From: Athripsodes cinereus
Taxonomy: Eukaryota > Arthropoda > Insecta > Trichoptera > Leptoceridae
Direction of reading: 5' to 3'
DNA: 64,000 bases
NCBI GenBank assembly: GCA_947579605.1
Contig: OX388307.1
Span: forward strand, 23,723,237 to 23,787,236
Shown here: in pieces, positions 10,289-20,390 of the stretch
Layout of the letters: each line of letters opens with the position of its first letter
Numbering within the stretch: the first letter of the stretch is position 1
Notes under the pieces: generated by a model
Told to the model about the DNA's origin: nothing
What the model saw: the letters and a program-made list of their open reading frames with translations, nothing else
The model's database searches: none
Translations under genes and position numbers: made by a program

Positions 10289-10732
10289 CAGGGATGCACA
10301 GACTTATAGGGATCGGGGGCCGCTCGGAAGATTATGAAGCAAGGGCGGGCCGCATATTTCTACCCCCCCCCCCCCGTCACCGAATTACCAAAATGGTTTG
10401 AAGTATTTTTAAGGAGTATTTACTCGAGTCACTAAGTATTTATTAAGTATTGTAATATTTATTTCTTTATTTGCACACATTTAACACAAACTATGACAGG
10501 AACACTGTTTTTAACAGTATACAACACATCCTTCAACAATATTATTTATGTAGGTAAATGAAAACACTTTTATAAAATCAGTTAATACAGTATTGTGTAC
10601 ACAACTAGGTGCAACCATAGAATTAAATGTTAATCATGTTATATAAAAAATAACATAAATTATTAGATGCATATAATAATCGCAGACGGGCCGCAGACAA
10701 ACCGACGGCGGGCCGCGGTTTGTGCATCGCTG
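10289..10732. mobile_element. hAT-type non-autonomous element (444 bp)
   Basis: CAGGGATGCACAGA at the left and CAGCGATGCACAAA (reverse of the right end) form the inverted termini. The exact 8-bp target duplication CTCTAGAC flanks the element at 10281-10288 and 10733-10740. Subterminal regions are rich in GGGCCGC in both orientations, and there is a C run at 10363-10375. Non-coding. It is inserted at or beside the junction of an RTE-like and a CR1-like fragment. Confidence 0.85.
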
Positions 10733-10740
10733 CTCTAGAC

Positions 10741-11116
10741 CCTTTCAACACAGAGCAGGTGAAAGGGTCCAATACAAACTCTGCCTTATAGTCTACAAAG
10801 CTTTGAACAAAATGGCATCTCAGTCACTTTCTGAACTCTGTGTTCTCAAAACACCTGCAAGTAAACCTCTACGCTCAGCTAAGACATCCACCAACATGCT
10901 GGACAAAAACAACAGAGCAAACAAGTCCTGCTTCTATGAAAGGGCTTTTGGCGTCGCAGGACCCGTCATTTGGAACCGACTCCCCGAGGACCTCCGTAAA
11001 AACCAGCCGATTACAACGTTCAGGAGCAAGCTGAAAACTTCGCTCTTCCAACATAGTTTCCCGCGCCCTTGAGATGGATGCTCCATTAAACGGCGCCGAA
11101 TAAATCATCCAATATA
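10741..11116 (+). pseudogene. CR1-like LINE 3' fragment
   Basis: Open frame with RVQYKLCLIVYKALNKMASQ, LSELCVLKTPASKPLRSA, CFYERAFGVAGPVIWNRLP and LKTSLFQHSFPRP, followed by a TGA and the 3' end CCATTAAACGGCGCCGAATA then AATCATCCAATATAATAATAA. This is a nearly intact tail of the first CR1-like subfamily, 5'-truncated. Confidence 0.8.
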
Positions 11117-11579
11117 ATAATAACACTCATATCCAAATCAACTCATTCTCCTACTATCCTCATTCTTCACTCTGTCCCGCAATGTTTTACCAACCATGCT
11201 TCTCAGTTTCATTTGAAAGGGATATAAAAAAATATTATTTATGAAGGAACACACTAATAGATAGTCCATAAATTACATCTCTTTATCGAAGGATGTCTTG
11301 AGAATGTTTTTTTTTCAGTTAATGTCAAGGATCGTTTCAAAATTCCTTCGTCTTCCCCATGTGTAATATTATAACTATAATATGAACCACATGTTACTCT
11401 TGTGCGAATAACTAATAAGGTCTGTTTGTATGTCGATTCCATAATTAAACGACGATTAACATAACATTATAATATAATTTAGTTTATTTTGATAGCACTA
11501 TTTTGCAATAATACCTATACACCAATCAGTAATTTCAATTGTTTCTCTAGTTATTGGGTAAAATTGCATAATACTTCAC

Positions 11580-11645
11580 TACAAATCGCTCTCCCAACAT
11601 AGTTTCCCGCGCCCTTGAGATGAATGCTCCATTAAACGGCGCTAA
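11580..11645 (+). mobile_element. CR1-like LINE tail scrap
   Basis: Only the final about 65 bp remain: CTCCCAACATAGTTTCCCGC, CCTTGAGATGAATGCTCC, then ATTAAACGGCGC. It is cut immediately before the usual ATAAATCATCC end by the next repeat. Confidence 0.6.
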
Positions 11646-11649
11646 ATTT

Positions 11650-12245
11650 CAAATTCAAAATTCAAATTCAAATATTTTATTGAGATCATAATAAACACAT
11701 ACAAATATACAATAAGCACAATTATACAAATCTTTATATTATCTGTTTTTTTTTTCTTTTTGTACCCTCAAAATTGAGCAGAGCTCGTGCTTTGAGGGGT
11801 TATAGGGTTTTTACTAATAATCAAACAAATTCGATCAAACTTAATCATTATAGAACATCACACACTTAATCTATTTACCATAATTTTACAAAATAAACAA
11901 AAACAACAACAACAAAAATACAACGATAAACCTATCATCAACGACACAATCACTTGACCTCATACACATCTTTCTCATTGAATTACCTTTTTTATATTCA
12001 GTTTAAATGCATTTAAATCATCCGAATACTTATATTTATTCTCTTTTTTCAAGCCATTGTACCATCCCACCCCAAGATATGTGTAGTGGTGTTGTCCAGC
12101 AGCTGTCCTCTTCGCAGGCACTTTAATTCGGCCCCCTAACCTTGGACACTCACTAATACTCCCCAGCGGGTGTAGTTTTTGAATAAAGTATTCCTTACAA
12201 ACTTGGTATACTGCCTTCCTCTTATAAAGGCATTCCAATAAATCA
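11650..12245 (-). pseudogene. LINE C-terminal fragment, another family
   Basis: The minus-strand frame 11975-12238 encodes QVCKEYFIQKLHPLGSISEC, then RLGGRIKVPAKRTAAGQHHY, GVGWYNGLKKE and LNAFKLNIKK. This is a non-LTR polymerase end with the Y-N-x-L and L-x-x-F-K-x-x-(I/L)K pattern. The 3' end on the left carries repeated AATTCAAATTC and TTTTATTGA, a common insect LINE tail. It is distinct from the CR1-like and RTE-like families here. Confidence 0.65.
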
Positions 12246-12737
12246 TTATATTATGCCTGTGAATACTAAATTAACCTTAATTGTGATAACTATTAAGAAA
12301 ATAAAGATAATATATTTTATAATATTGAGATCCTGTAAATTTTGATGAGAATCTCTTAATAAACTCAATAAATTAATAACAGAGTGCCGAGCGAAGCGCG
12401 CAAACTGGCTAGTTGAACTAATTTCTTAGTATTCCCTTTTTACACTGATATACCTATGCAACTATATATGATAATATACGAACGCCTAAGGGTCATTTCG
12501 GGATAGTGCAGGTCTCAGAATAATAATAATAATGAACACACAATTAAAAATACCTACTGTATGCCGTTTTGTGGAATAAATTCCCTTCAAAAACGCATCC
12601 TAAAATATTGTGTTGACACTTGTGAATTAAGCCTAATACAGTACCCATATTTATGAGCATATTATACAACTACAGTAATAAGGAATATTGACAAATAATA
12701 ATAAATTGTACAATTGATATTGTCAGTCATGAATTGT
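12246..12737. other. AT-rich spacer, nothing recognised
   Basis: No ORF or repeat that I can place. The short GC-richer phrase CCGAGCGAAGCGCGC near 12385 stands out but has no assignable role. Confidence 0.45.
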
Positions 12738-12968
12738 GGTACCTACGTAGAATTAAAGGGACCCAAGTGAGGTTGGCAGAGAGAACGGAACGCCATATAG
12801 ATCTATCCAAGATCTATCCTTACATACTATTTTCGCTTCTTCTACATTCTCATAAACGCACGTCGATTTATCTTACTCAAAACATGGAGAATTTGATCCA
12901 CGTGATCAAACCACGTGGTTCTCGGACGCCCGCGCTTCCTCACACCCTTTCTTTCAGATAAGTATGTA
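12738..12968 (-). pseudogene. RTE-like LINE tail fragment
   Basis: Reverse-strand, degraded copy of the RTE-like C-terminal segment. Recognisable on the plus strand as GAACGGAACGCCATATAGAT, ATCCTTACATAC and GGTTCTCGGACGCCCGCG, the complement of the family's RGRPR and CKDR-W-S codons. Several frameshifts. Confidence 0.6.
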
Positions 12969-13074
12969 CCTTATTCTTATTCTTATTCTTATCCATCATG
13001 CGTAGGCTCGAATTTGAGCACTTGCACTCGTCAGTTAAGCATTACAGTAGTATTACATTAGAATAGAATAGAAT

Positions 13075-13560
13075 ACCCTCTTTGTTTGTATGCAAGTGAA
13101 ACGTGGTTGAAGAAGGACGAGAGTGGAATAAATGCCGTGGAAATGCGTTTACTGAGAAGAATGGTTGGTAAAACGTTGCGGGATATAGTGAATAATGAGG
13201 ATATCAGGAGAATGAGCGGATGTGAGAAGAATGTTGTGGATAGAATGCATGTAAATAAGTAACGATGGTTTGGACATGTTGAGCGAATGCAAGATGAAAG
13301 AATGACGAATAGGATGTATTTATCTGAGAGAAATGGTGTGAGGAAGCGCGGACGTCCAAAAACCACGTGGCTTGATCAGGTGGATTAAATCTTAAAGGAC
13401 GGCCGCGTGTTGAGTAAGAGAAATCGCAGTGCATGTATGAGAAATGTATAGGAAACGAAAGAAGTATGTAAGGATAGGTCTATATGGCGTTCCGTTCTCT
13501 TTGTCTACCACTCCTGGGACACGGCGTAAGGGTGTAGATAGATAGACAGTATCCTCTTTC
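13075..13560 (+). pseudogene. RTE-like LINE fragment (longer copy)
   Basis: The plus strand reads, with stops, ETWLKKDESGINAVEMRLLR, RMVGKTLRDIVNNEDIRRM, RWFGHVERMQDERMTNRMYL, RKRGRPKTTWLDQVD and CKDRSIWRS. It therefore extends the family upstream of the pieces seen elsewhere, into the thumb region. It ends with the 3' signature GGGACACGGCGTAAGGGTGT. At least three stop codons break the frame. Confidence 0.72.
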
Positions 13561-13734
13561 TCATACTTTCCTCATTTATTCGTTCAACATGTCCAAAATA
13601 TCGTAGCTTATTTACAGGCAACCGCGGACACCCATGAGTGTACCCAGGTGCCGAGTTGGAAACAAATGATTTCCTCGTTGTTCCAAGAACGATCTGTTAA
13701 GGTTAACGACGGAGTTAGGGTACCTATAGTACAG

Positions 13735-13812
13735 TAATTATTATACAGGTCATCCTCCCCGCGCCATAAAAATAGTATTATGGGAACCATTCCTTTTCAC
13801 CAAATCGAGTAG
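13735..13812. repeat. Left arm of a 0.78-kb inverted repeat pair
   Basis: TTATACAGGTCATCCTCCCC, then GCGCCATAAAAATAGTATTA, then CCATTCCTTTTC is repeated in inverted orientation at 14436-14512. The pair bounds 780 bp without a coding sequence. It may be a DNA element, but no flanking duplication could be fixed. Confidence 0.55.
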
Positions 13813-14069
13813 GTACCTATATTACAATTACTACTTACTTCCGATGGCCGAACAGCCCTTGTAGGACCTTTGCCTCCGAAACAATAAATCTTCAAGCTTT
13901 TCTATCCTGAGCAGTAAAAAATAATTATGCCCACCATGAGTAGGATAATGTATTGTCTTTGATTTGTGATTGTGTGTATTATTTCTGTCCATGTGTATTT
14001 TCAAATGTTTTGTAATAATGATGAATAAATAAATATATGTCAATAATAATAAAAAAAAAACTCAAAGAC

Positions 14070-14225
14070 TGTTGTTAAATGCAATAGCAAAGGATGACTT
14101 TTATTCATTATGGTTTTCAAAATAGCTCTTTTTATGGTTCCACAATTTAGAGATCACTAAAAAATGTTCACAAAAATGTTATAAAGCCATTGTAAAACTA
14201 TTATTCAAAAATAATTCTCATTTCA
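14070..14225. repeat. Dispersed repeat, second copy of 5193-5415
   Basis: TTGTTAAATGCAATAGCAAA through TAAAGCCATTGTAAAACTAT aligns in order with 5193-5415 with small gaps. It lies between the two arms of the 13735/14436 inverted pair. Confidence 0.6.
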
Positions 14226-14435
14226 GTGTTTTGAAAAAAGTAAGAAGAGTGCATTGCTATTTTCGTAAATTATTATTTGTGATCTTATAGGAATACCTAT
14301 AATATTCTATGCAGGTAATTTTACTATTTTACATAGTAAAACTGAAGCGGCAGCCTTTTGAGCTTTTTCTTTTTTTTTTAATTATTATTGAAATATTTAG
14401 TGGGAGTTATTATTTTTTGCTTATAATTTATAATA

Positions 14436-14512
14436 CACTCGATTTGACGAAAAGGAATGGTTCTCATAATACTATTTTCATAGCGCGGGGAGGACGACCT
14501 GTATAATATATT
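14436..14512. repeat. Right arm of a 0.78-kb inverted repeat pair
   Basis: GACGAAAAGGAATGGTTCTC, ATAATACTATTTTCATAGCG and CGGGGAGGACGACCTGTATA are the reverse complement of 13735-13812 with a few mismatches. Confidence 0.55.
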
Positions 14513-14775
14513 ATAAACAACGAATTCAACAAGTATCCTAAAACCCAGTGATATGTAATAGCCTAAAACCACTACATACCAGCATATAGTATTTTATACT
14601 ACCTACATTATTAGTGAGTCATTTATAAGGTCTTTAACTGACACGGAGAGGGCAATTTGTATGTTTATTACACGCAGTTTATCTGTTGTTAACTCTTTTT
14701 ATGGGATTTGTCTCGATAGTACTTATAGATAGATATGTTTTCATAATTTTCCTGAAATGCATAATACCTATGTGT

Positions 14776-14820
14776 GATTCGGCGCCGTTTGATGGAGCAT
14801 CCATCTCAAGGGCACGGATA
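14776..14820 (-). mobile_element. CR1-like LINE tail scrap
   Basis: ATTCGGCGCCGTTTGATGGA and CATCTCAAGGGCACG are the reverse complement of the family's 3' end. About 45 bp remain. Confidence 0.55.
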
Positions 14821-14848
14821 TTTACCCAATAATAATATAATAATAATA

Positions 14849-15070
14849 TTGGATCATTTTTATGTGGCGCCGTTTAATGGTCCGTGACCATCTCAAGGGC
14901 GCCATGACTTCTCCCGAACAGCAGCATCTTTAACTTGGTTCTAAGCGTGGTGGTGGGCTGATTCTCTCTCAATTCAGTGTGTGGTCAATCTATTCCAGCA
15001 GTTGGCGCGGCGGCTCTGAAGCTCCTTCTTTGATATGTTTTCCCAGTGCTCCCTAAACTCTGATTGAGTG
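14849..15070 (-). pseudogene. CR1-like LINE 3' fragment, third subfamily
   Basis: The left edge is TTGGATCATTTTTATGTGGC then GCCGTTTAATGGTCCGTGAC, the reverse complement of the tail of the copy at 49340-50225 (GTCACGGATCATTAAACGGC). Upstream on the minus strand, degraded codons for the RTKLKMLLFGRS-type ending and W-N-x-L (as CTGGAATAGA) can be read. Confidence 0.65.
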
Positions 15071-15588
15071 AGATTCTACCCTTCCAATGTTCTGTTGCTT
15101 TGGCAGCTGCTGTTGGTTAAATAGTTTTTTTGTGTTTCCTTTGATATAATTATGAATTTAAAATAATGGTAGAATGTAGTAGCCTTATCATGGTGGCTCT
15201 TGTTATTTCATACAGAGAGATGAAGTGGTGTTGTTGTTTCTGTCTTCACTGTGTCTGCAGGTGGGTGGTGTTATGTTGCCGTCTTTGTTACACACTAAGG
15301 AAACACGTGTTGTTATCACTGCTGGTCGCTAGGCTAGCGTTCGGACCGAATACAAAATTCTCAGAAAGAGATCAGTACGCGACACATGTTATAATAATGT
15401 TATTTAGAACTATTGATACACTTATTATGAAAGATCTACCATGATACGGAACACAGAATATTAAATGCGAGAATTTGATTAAAATTGACGGAAACATACA
15501 CTGATATTATACGAAAACTGTGCGAATTTATTATGTGATTGCACACGCGAAAGCTGAACACTGTAGAATCAAGTCACTGTAGAAGCAA
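15071..15588. other. Spacer, nothing recognised
   Basis: A 92-codon plus-strand frame (15166-15444) is cysteine-rich (CCCFCLHCVCRWVVLCC) but lacks repeat or signal features that I can tie to a family. I treat it as chance. Confidence 0.4.
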
Positions 15589-15717
15589 TACCCATAATAC
15601 AAGATTCATCTTAGTTTGGGACTAGCTCGATCTGTGTGATTTTCTTTTATAAATAGACAATTCACACAGATCGAGATATTGTAGTCCCAAACTAAGATGA
15701 ATCTTGTATTATGGGTA
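15589..15717. mobile_element. TA-flanked foldback element (hairpin)
   Basis: TA|CCCATAATACAAGATTCA...and its reverse complement ending GTATTATGGG|TA bound 125 bp that folds into one stem with a 22-nt loop. The arms differ only by a short asymmetric bulge. TA at both edges fits a Tc1/mariner-type miniature element. Confidence 0.7.
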
Positions 15718-15734
15718 CTAACTCGTCTATATGT

Positions 15735-15842
15735 GTTACATTATACGGAATAATTCAGGCACAACCTTAGTTAGCAAGGAGCGCCCTTGAGGTGGATTTT
15801 TTTCACAAAACGGCGCTTTACAAATCATCCAAATAATAATAA
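15735..15842 (+). mobile_element. CR1-like LINE tail, second subfamily
   Basis: GGAATAATTCAGGCACAACC, GCGCCCTTGAGGTGGATTTT, CACAAAACGGCGCTTTACAA then ATCATCCAAATAATAATAAT is the plus-strand equivalent of the 3' end at 9170-9245. Confidence 0.7.
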
Positions 15843-16142
15843 TAATTATGTGTAGTTATTCTTAAAAAAATACCTCTCTTTTCATATATGTTTCTGTTGA
15901 AATGTTTCTTGGATCCATTCAAAGACTTTTACAATAAAAGTCTTTGGTTCTTATACTATGTCATCACTTGAAATATTATACAGTAGTCATATGATTACGA
16001 GTATAACTATGTTTTCTCCATTCATCTAATATCAATAAAACTTACTTGCAGTCGGTGGTGTAATATTTACAATCTCAAGTTTATTTCCAAAATTAAGCGT
16101 TGTAACATATCACTGATTTTAACCTAATTGTTTTTACATACG

Positions 16143-16475
16143 AAAGGAATGTGGAATGAAAGTTGGTGTGATTTCAAGGATGAATGTAAATAAGTTAAGA
16201 TGGTTAGGGCACGTGGAAAGAATGAAAGAGAACAGAATGACTAAGAAGATTTATTTGGTTGAGAGGAATGGTGCGCAAAGACGTCCGAGAATTAAATGAC
16301 AAGATCATTTAAATTAAATCTTCAGAGCGGTCATGTGTTGAGCACATTGAACAAGAGAGCATGCATGAGGAATTGTATGACAGTGACTGAAGCAAAAGAT
16401 GTATGCAAAGATAGAAGGAAGTGGACCTCGATCCTTTCTGCCTACCCCGCGAGGGAAGCGGCGTGATGGTATGTA
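16143..16475 (+). pseudogene. RTE-like LINE fragment
   Basis: The plus strand reads ISRMNVNKLRWLGHVERMKE, NRMTKKIYLVERNGAQRRPR, then (after a stop) HVLSTLNKRACMRNCMTVTE, AKDVCKDRRKWTSILSAYPA, ending in GAAGCGGCGTGATGGTATGT. It is closest to the copy at 7405-7660 (same CMRNCMTVTEAKDVCKDRRKW), so these two form a subfamily. Confidence 0.72.
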
Positions 16476-16604
16476 TGTTTTTACAAAACAAAACCTTTTC
16501 AACATGTTCAACAACGAATAAGCTGACTTCTGTACAAATACAAAACTAGGTACCTACTTATATATCAAGATTACTTTTATTGACAAATTATTATTATTAT
16601 AATT

Positions 16605-17080
16605 ATTATGTTGGATGATTTATTCGGCATCGTTTATGGAGCATCCATCTCAAGGGCGCGAGAAACTATGTTGGAAGAGCGATGTCTTCAACTTGCTCCT
16701 GAACGTTGTTATCGGCTGGTTTTTACGGAGGTCCTCGGGGAGTAGGTACCAAATGACGGGTCCTGCGACTCCAAAAGCTCTATCATGGAAGCAGGACTCG
16801 TTTGCTCTGTTGTTTTCGTCTAGCATGTTAGTGGATGTCTTAGCTGAGCGTAGAGGTCTACTTGCAGGTGTTTTGAGAACACAGAGCTCAGAAAGTGACT
16901 GAGGTGCCATTTCGTTCAAAGCTTTGTAGACTATAAAGCATAGTTTGTATTGGTCCCTTTCACTAACTCTTGACCAGTGCAACTTTTCCAGCAAAGGTGT
17001 GATGTGGCTACCCCTATCTTCGCAGAAAATAAGTCTTGCAGCAGTATTGAATGAAAAAATGTATCTTTCTTTAAGGACAT
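16605..17080 (-). pseudogene. CR1-like LINE fragment
   Basis: A 161-codon minus-strand frame encodes FNTAARLIFCEDRGSHITPL, LEKLHWSRVSERDQYKLCF, APQSLSELCVLKTPASRPLR and LKTSLFQHSF. The 3' end on the left is TTGGATGATTTATTCGGCAT. Same subfamily as 3818-4112 and 10741-11116. Truncated upstream where the RTE-like fragment begins. Confidence 0.78.
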
Positions 17081-17094
17081 ACATATTATTATAA

Positions 17095-17700
17095 TATACC
17101 CTCAGGTGGGGTAAGCAGAGAGAATGGAACGCCATATAGATCTATCCTTACATACTTCCTTTACACTCATCCAGATTCTCATACATACACGCCGATTTCT
17201 CTTGCTCAACACGAGGCCGTCCTTAAGAATTTGATCTACGTGATCAAGCCACACCCCCTCTTTCAGATAAATATATCCTATTCGTCATTCTGCATTCGCT
17301 CAACATGTTTAAACCATCGTAGCTTGTTTATACGCATTCTGTCCACAGCACTCCTCTCATTCTCCTGATATTCTTATTCTTCACTCTATCTCGCAACGTT
17401 ATACCTACCATTTTTCTCAGTGAACACATCTCCATACAGCATTTATTCCACCTTCGTCCTTCTTTAACCAAGTCCAAGTTTCTCTTGCATGAATAAATAT
17501 CGGTACCAGAATGTTATTGTGAGTATTGAGCACCAGCATTTTTGCAATGTTCGACACATTGCTATTAATGGATCGAAGTGCACCATTCACTCTAGCATCG
17601 GCGCGGCGACTTTTCTTCATTCGATGTCCTTATTGTATCTTCCATCCCTCGCAAAAAGACTTCACAAAGGTCAAAGGACATACATACCTACTTAGATATC
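17095..17700 (-). pseudogene. RTE-like LINE fragment (long copy)
   Basis: Minus strand: 17417-17620 encodes KSRRADARVNGALRSINSNV then ETWTWLKKDEGGINAVWRC, the thumb region of the polymerase. Below 17417 the degraded tail continues to GAATGGAACGCCATATAGAT near 17125. Together with 13075-13560 this recovers about 200 residues of the family's C-terminal half. Several frameshifts. Confidence 0.68.
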
Positions 17701-18340
17701 AAAAGAAGGTTGACCCCAGCCTTATAAAATAGTAGGTAGAGAATTAAAGTAGGTACTTATATCAGACCTCTTATAGCCTGCTTCTGAAGGAAAGCCATAC
17801 CTACTAAGATATCCAAAGGTTGGCCCCAGCCTTATAAGAAAATTAGGTAGAGAATCAGAATATATCAGACCCTTCTTCTGCAAAAGAGAAACCCCCTTAT
17901 AAAAAGCAGGTAGAGAATATCAGACCTCTTATAGCCTGTTTCTGAAGGAAATAAATGCCTACGATATCCAAATCCAAAAGAGAAACCCCCTTATAAAAAA
18001 GCAGGTAGAGAAATAAGAGAATATCAGACCTCTTATAGCCTGTTTCTGAAGGAAATAAATGCCTACTTTGATATCCAAATGAGAAACCCCTTTATAAAAA
18101 AAGCAGGTAGAGAATTAAGAGAATATCAGACCTCTTATAGCCTGTTTCTGAAGGAAATAAATGCCTACGATATCCAAATCCAAAAGAGAAACCCCCTTAT
18201 AAAAAGCAGGTAGAGAATATCAGACCTCTTATAGCCTGTTTCTGAAGGAAATAAATGCCTACTTCGATATCCAAACCAAAGGAGAAACCCCCTTATAAAA
18301 AAAACAGGTAGGTAGAGAATTAAGAGTAGGTATATCAGGG
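17701..18340. repeat. Minisatellite, about six units of 94-104 bp
   Basis: The phrase CAGACCTCTTATAGCCTG recurs at 17763, 17921, 18025, 18127 and 18221. Each unit carries CTGAAGGAAATAAATGCCTA, a GATATCCAAA step, GAGAAACCCCCTTATAAAA and GCAGGTAGAGAA. The first spacing (158) contains a rearranged partial unit (TTGGCCCCAGCCTTATAAG). The two units beginning at 17921 and 18127 are nearly identical over their first 80 bp, suggesting higher-order duplication. Confidence 0.88.
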
Positions 18341-18475
18341 GCAAGAGCAAATACTTTATAAATGTAACACGATGATAAAAATTTAAACACGATGTTTATT
18401 TGCATTATTTTATTTATCAACATATAACATAAAAAAAGCCATAAAAAATATTAAATACAAGTTGAAAACATATAG

Positions 18476-18665
18476 TTATATTCCCGTAAACAATGAAGAA
18501 GTTACATACAATGTTACAGCAAAAAATTCATTTCGGTGGCATACGAAGTGGTAGTATAATAGAGTACAATCAGATATTTGCATCGCATTGTGATGCCTGA
18601 CAAGGGAGGTAACAAGTAGTTTTCCATTCACATCTTCTATATCGTGAACTTTGAAAAAATATAAA
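18476..18665 (-). CDS. Possible coding exon, unrecognised
   Basis: The minus strand is open for 59 codons to a TAA at 18476 (VHDIEDVNGKLLVTSLVRHH, then NAMQISDCTLLYYHFVCHRN). A weak acceptor (TTTTTTCAAAG) precedes it. The amino-acid texture is protein-like but I do not recognise it. It could be the last exon of the minus-strand set that includes 18965-19185 and 19774-19947. Confidence 0.25.
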
Positions 18666-18964
18666 TAATTAAGATCATTGTACACAAATATGAGATTATA
18701 GATTAGGTATATTATATTCTATTTGACTTAAAAACTAAATTAAAGAAGCTCATAATATTCCTGTAACATCTATACTGGTAAAGGAGGGGAGGTTAGTAAG
18801 TAAGAGTTTTACTTAGATTTTACCGTCCCTCATTTCATATTTTACATATTTTCTTTAGTGCGTAGATCTCTCAAGTGAACATAAAATATAAGTGAGAAAA
18901 TAATAAATGTTACTTAAGATTTTTACCCTGTACTCTGTCTGCATTTTGAAAATCAAATAAAATA

Positions 18965-19185
18965 TGATTGAAGAATAATAATATATACCTTCCATTGAAC
19001 TGAATGTCAGCTGTTGCATGTGATCTTGGTAGATGTGACTTATCTGTTAGATGAACAATCAAACACTTATTTTGACATTGTAAACTGCAGTCAGGACGTG
19101 CTATTTTTTTTTTCAGTTTTTGAGGAGGTGGATGTATCTCAAGATTTACTGTGTGCATCAATAATATGTTTTTTTTTTCAAAAAA
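18965..19185 (-). CDS. Possible coding exon, unrecognised
   Basis: On the minus strand the acceptor TATTTTTCAG opens at 19185 and a donor (GGAAG|GTATAT) closes at about 18988. Between them the frame reads HTVNLEIHPPPQKLKKKIAR, then PDCSLQCQNKCLIVHLTDKS and HLPRSHATADIQFNG without stops. The C-x3-C ... H ... H spacing is loosely zinc-finger-like. No family assigned. Confidence 0.28.
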
Positions 19186-19565
19186 TTTCTGAAAAATAAT
19201 AATGTGGAGTTGATTTATAGTTAAATATTTATAGTTATATCAATATTCAATAAACAATAATAACAAAAAAACATTTTAAAAATCAACTATATTAATTAAC
19301 TATGAGAGTCAAAACATTTTGGAGCAACCGTTCACTCATTCTCAGTAACACAATATTTAAATTCTAGCACTCGTATATAAAATCTAAATATCAAGTTATG
19401 AAAATTAATATGATTGATAAAATTTTCTTTGTAGAATAACCTGTGAATTAATCAGTTGTATTTAGAATGAAGTATATATGTTACAGAAAAGAGAATCGCT
19501 GAAAACATATGAATGAGATAGAAGTATTAATATTTATAAAAAGAGAAAATACAAGATATATCTGT

Positions 19566-19627
19566 TTGGCGTTCCGTTCCCTCTGCCTACCCCACTTGGG
19601 ACACGGCGTGAGGGTATAGTATAGTAG
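19566..19627 (+). mobile_element. RTE-like LINE 3' tail
   Basis: GGCGTTCCGTTCCCTCTGCC, TACCCCACTTGGGACACGGC, then GTGAGGGTATAGTATAGTA is the clearest example of this family's 3' end, with the terminal TATAGTA repeat. Confidence 0.65.
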
Positions 19628-19773
19628 AAAATACAAGGCAAGATTAGTTTTATTATTACATTAGTTTATTACATGCATGCTTGCTACCCCACTTGTGGGA
19701 TGCGCTGTGATGGTATAAGTAGTATATGGTAATAACTAATAATAGATTAGTAATATATATTTTATAGGTAGAT

Positions 19774-19947
19774 ACCTGTTTCCAATACTCTCGTCAACTG
19801 CATAGGAACGCTTTGAAATTCTTTATAAATTCATCATTGTGGGACTTTTCCATGTGTCGAACTTTGGAATCTTTTCTGCTAAAGGTTTTGTCGCATAATA
19901 TGTCACAAAAAAGAGTTGGATCCATGGTAGAAGAGTGTTCAAACAAT
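19774..19947 (-). pseudogene. C2H2 zinc-finger-like exon with an in-frame stop
   Basis: The minus strand has an acceptor (TTATTTCAG) at 19948, then STMDPTLFCDILCDKTFSRK followed by DSKVRHMEKSHNDEFIK, and a donor (GAAACAG|GTATCT) near 19774. CDILCDKTFSRKDSKVRHMEKSH fits C-x3-C-x12-H-x4-H, the layout of a C2H2 finger. A TGA follows FLCS in this frame, and the next frame stays open to the donor (VPMQLTRVLET). So there is either a terminal exon, a one-base indel or a decayed gene. It may belong with 18965-19185, whose phase fits the stop-containing frame. Confidence 0.35.
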
Positions 19948-20084
19948 CTGAAATAATATGAAACATTTATGTAAACTTATACAGCAGATGATCATATATG
20001 CATAAATAACACAATAATTAAATCAATCTATTCCAACACATGGACAATAGACATTGTAAATGCTTACAAAGGGTGAGAGGATCA

Positions 20085-20390
20085 AAAATACAGGTAATGG
20101 AAGCTGTAGAAGAGGACAGAAGGTCAGTAAACAACTCAGAAGAAACTGGTGAAGATACATATTAAACATGAATTTTGAAAGAATCTCTAAACAGTGGCTA
20201 GGGAGCCTGGAAACAGAAATGGACAAGGAAGAACCTAGGGGCATTGGGCCCCTGACCCGATAAAATACAGATAGTGGAAGCTGTACAAGAGGGCAGAAGG
20301 GTGGTAAACCATCCAGAGAAAGCTGGTGAGGACGCATATTAAACAAGTATACTGAAAGGATCTCTACAGAAATTTTAGGGAGTCTAGATA
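20085..20390. repeat. Tandem direct repeat, two units of about 175 bp
   Basis: Unit 1 (from about 20089: ATACAGGTAATGGAAGCTGT, AGAAGAGGACAGAAGG) is repeated from about 20265 (ATACAGATAGTGGAAGCTGT, ACAAGAGGGCAGAAGG), including GCATATTAAACA and GGATCTCTA. Identity is roughly 80 percent. Non-coding, origin unknown. Confidence 0.6.

Noticed and set aside
15166..15444. A cysteine-rich secreted peptide gene
   Set aside because: The Cys spacing is irregular, there is no convincing signal peptide or splice context, and it lies among repeat scraps.
17701..18340. A CRISPR-like array
   Set aside because: The units are 94-104 bp and homologous throughout, with no constant-length unique spacers, and the genome is animal.
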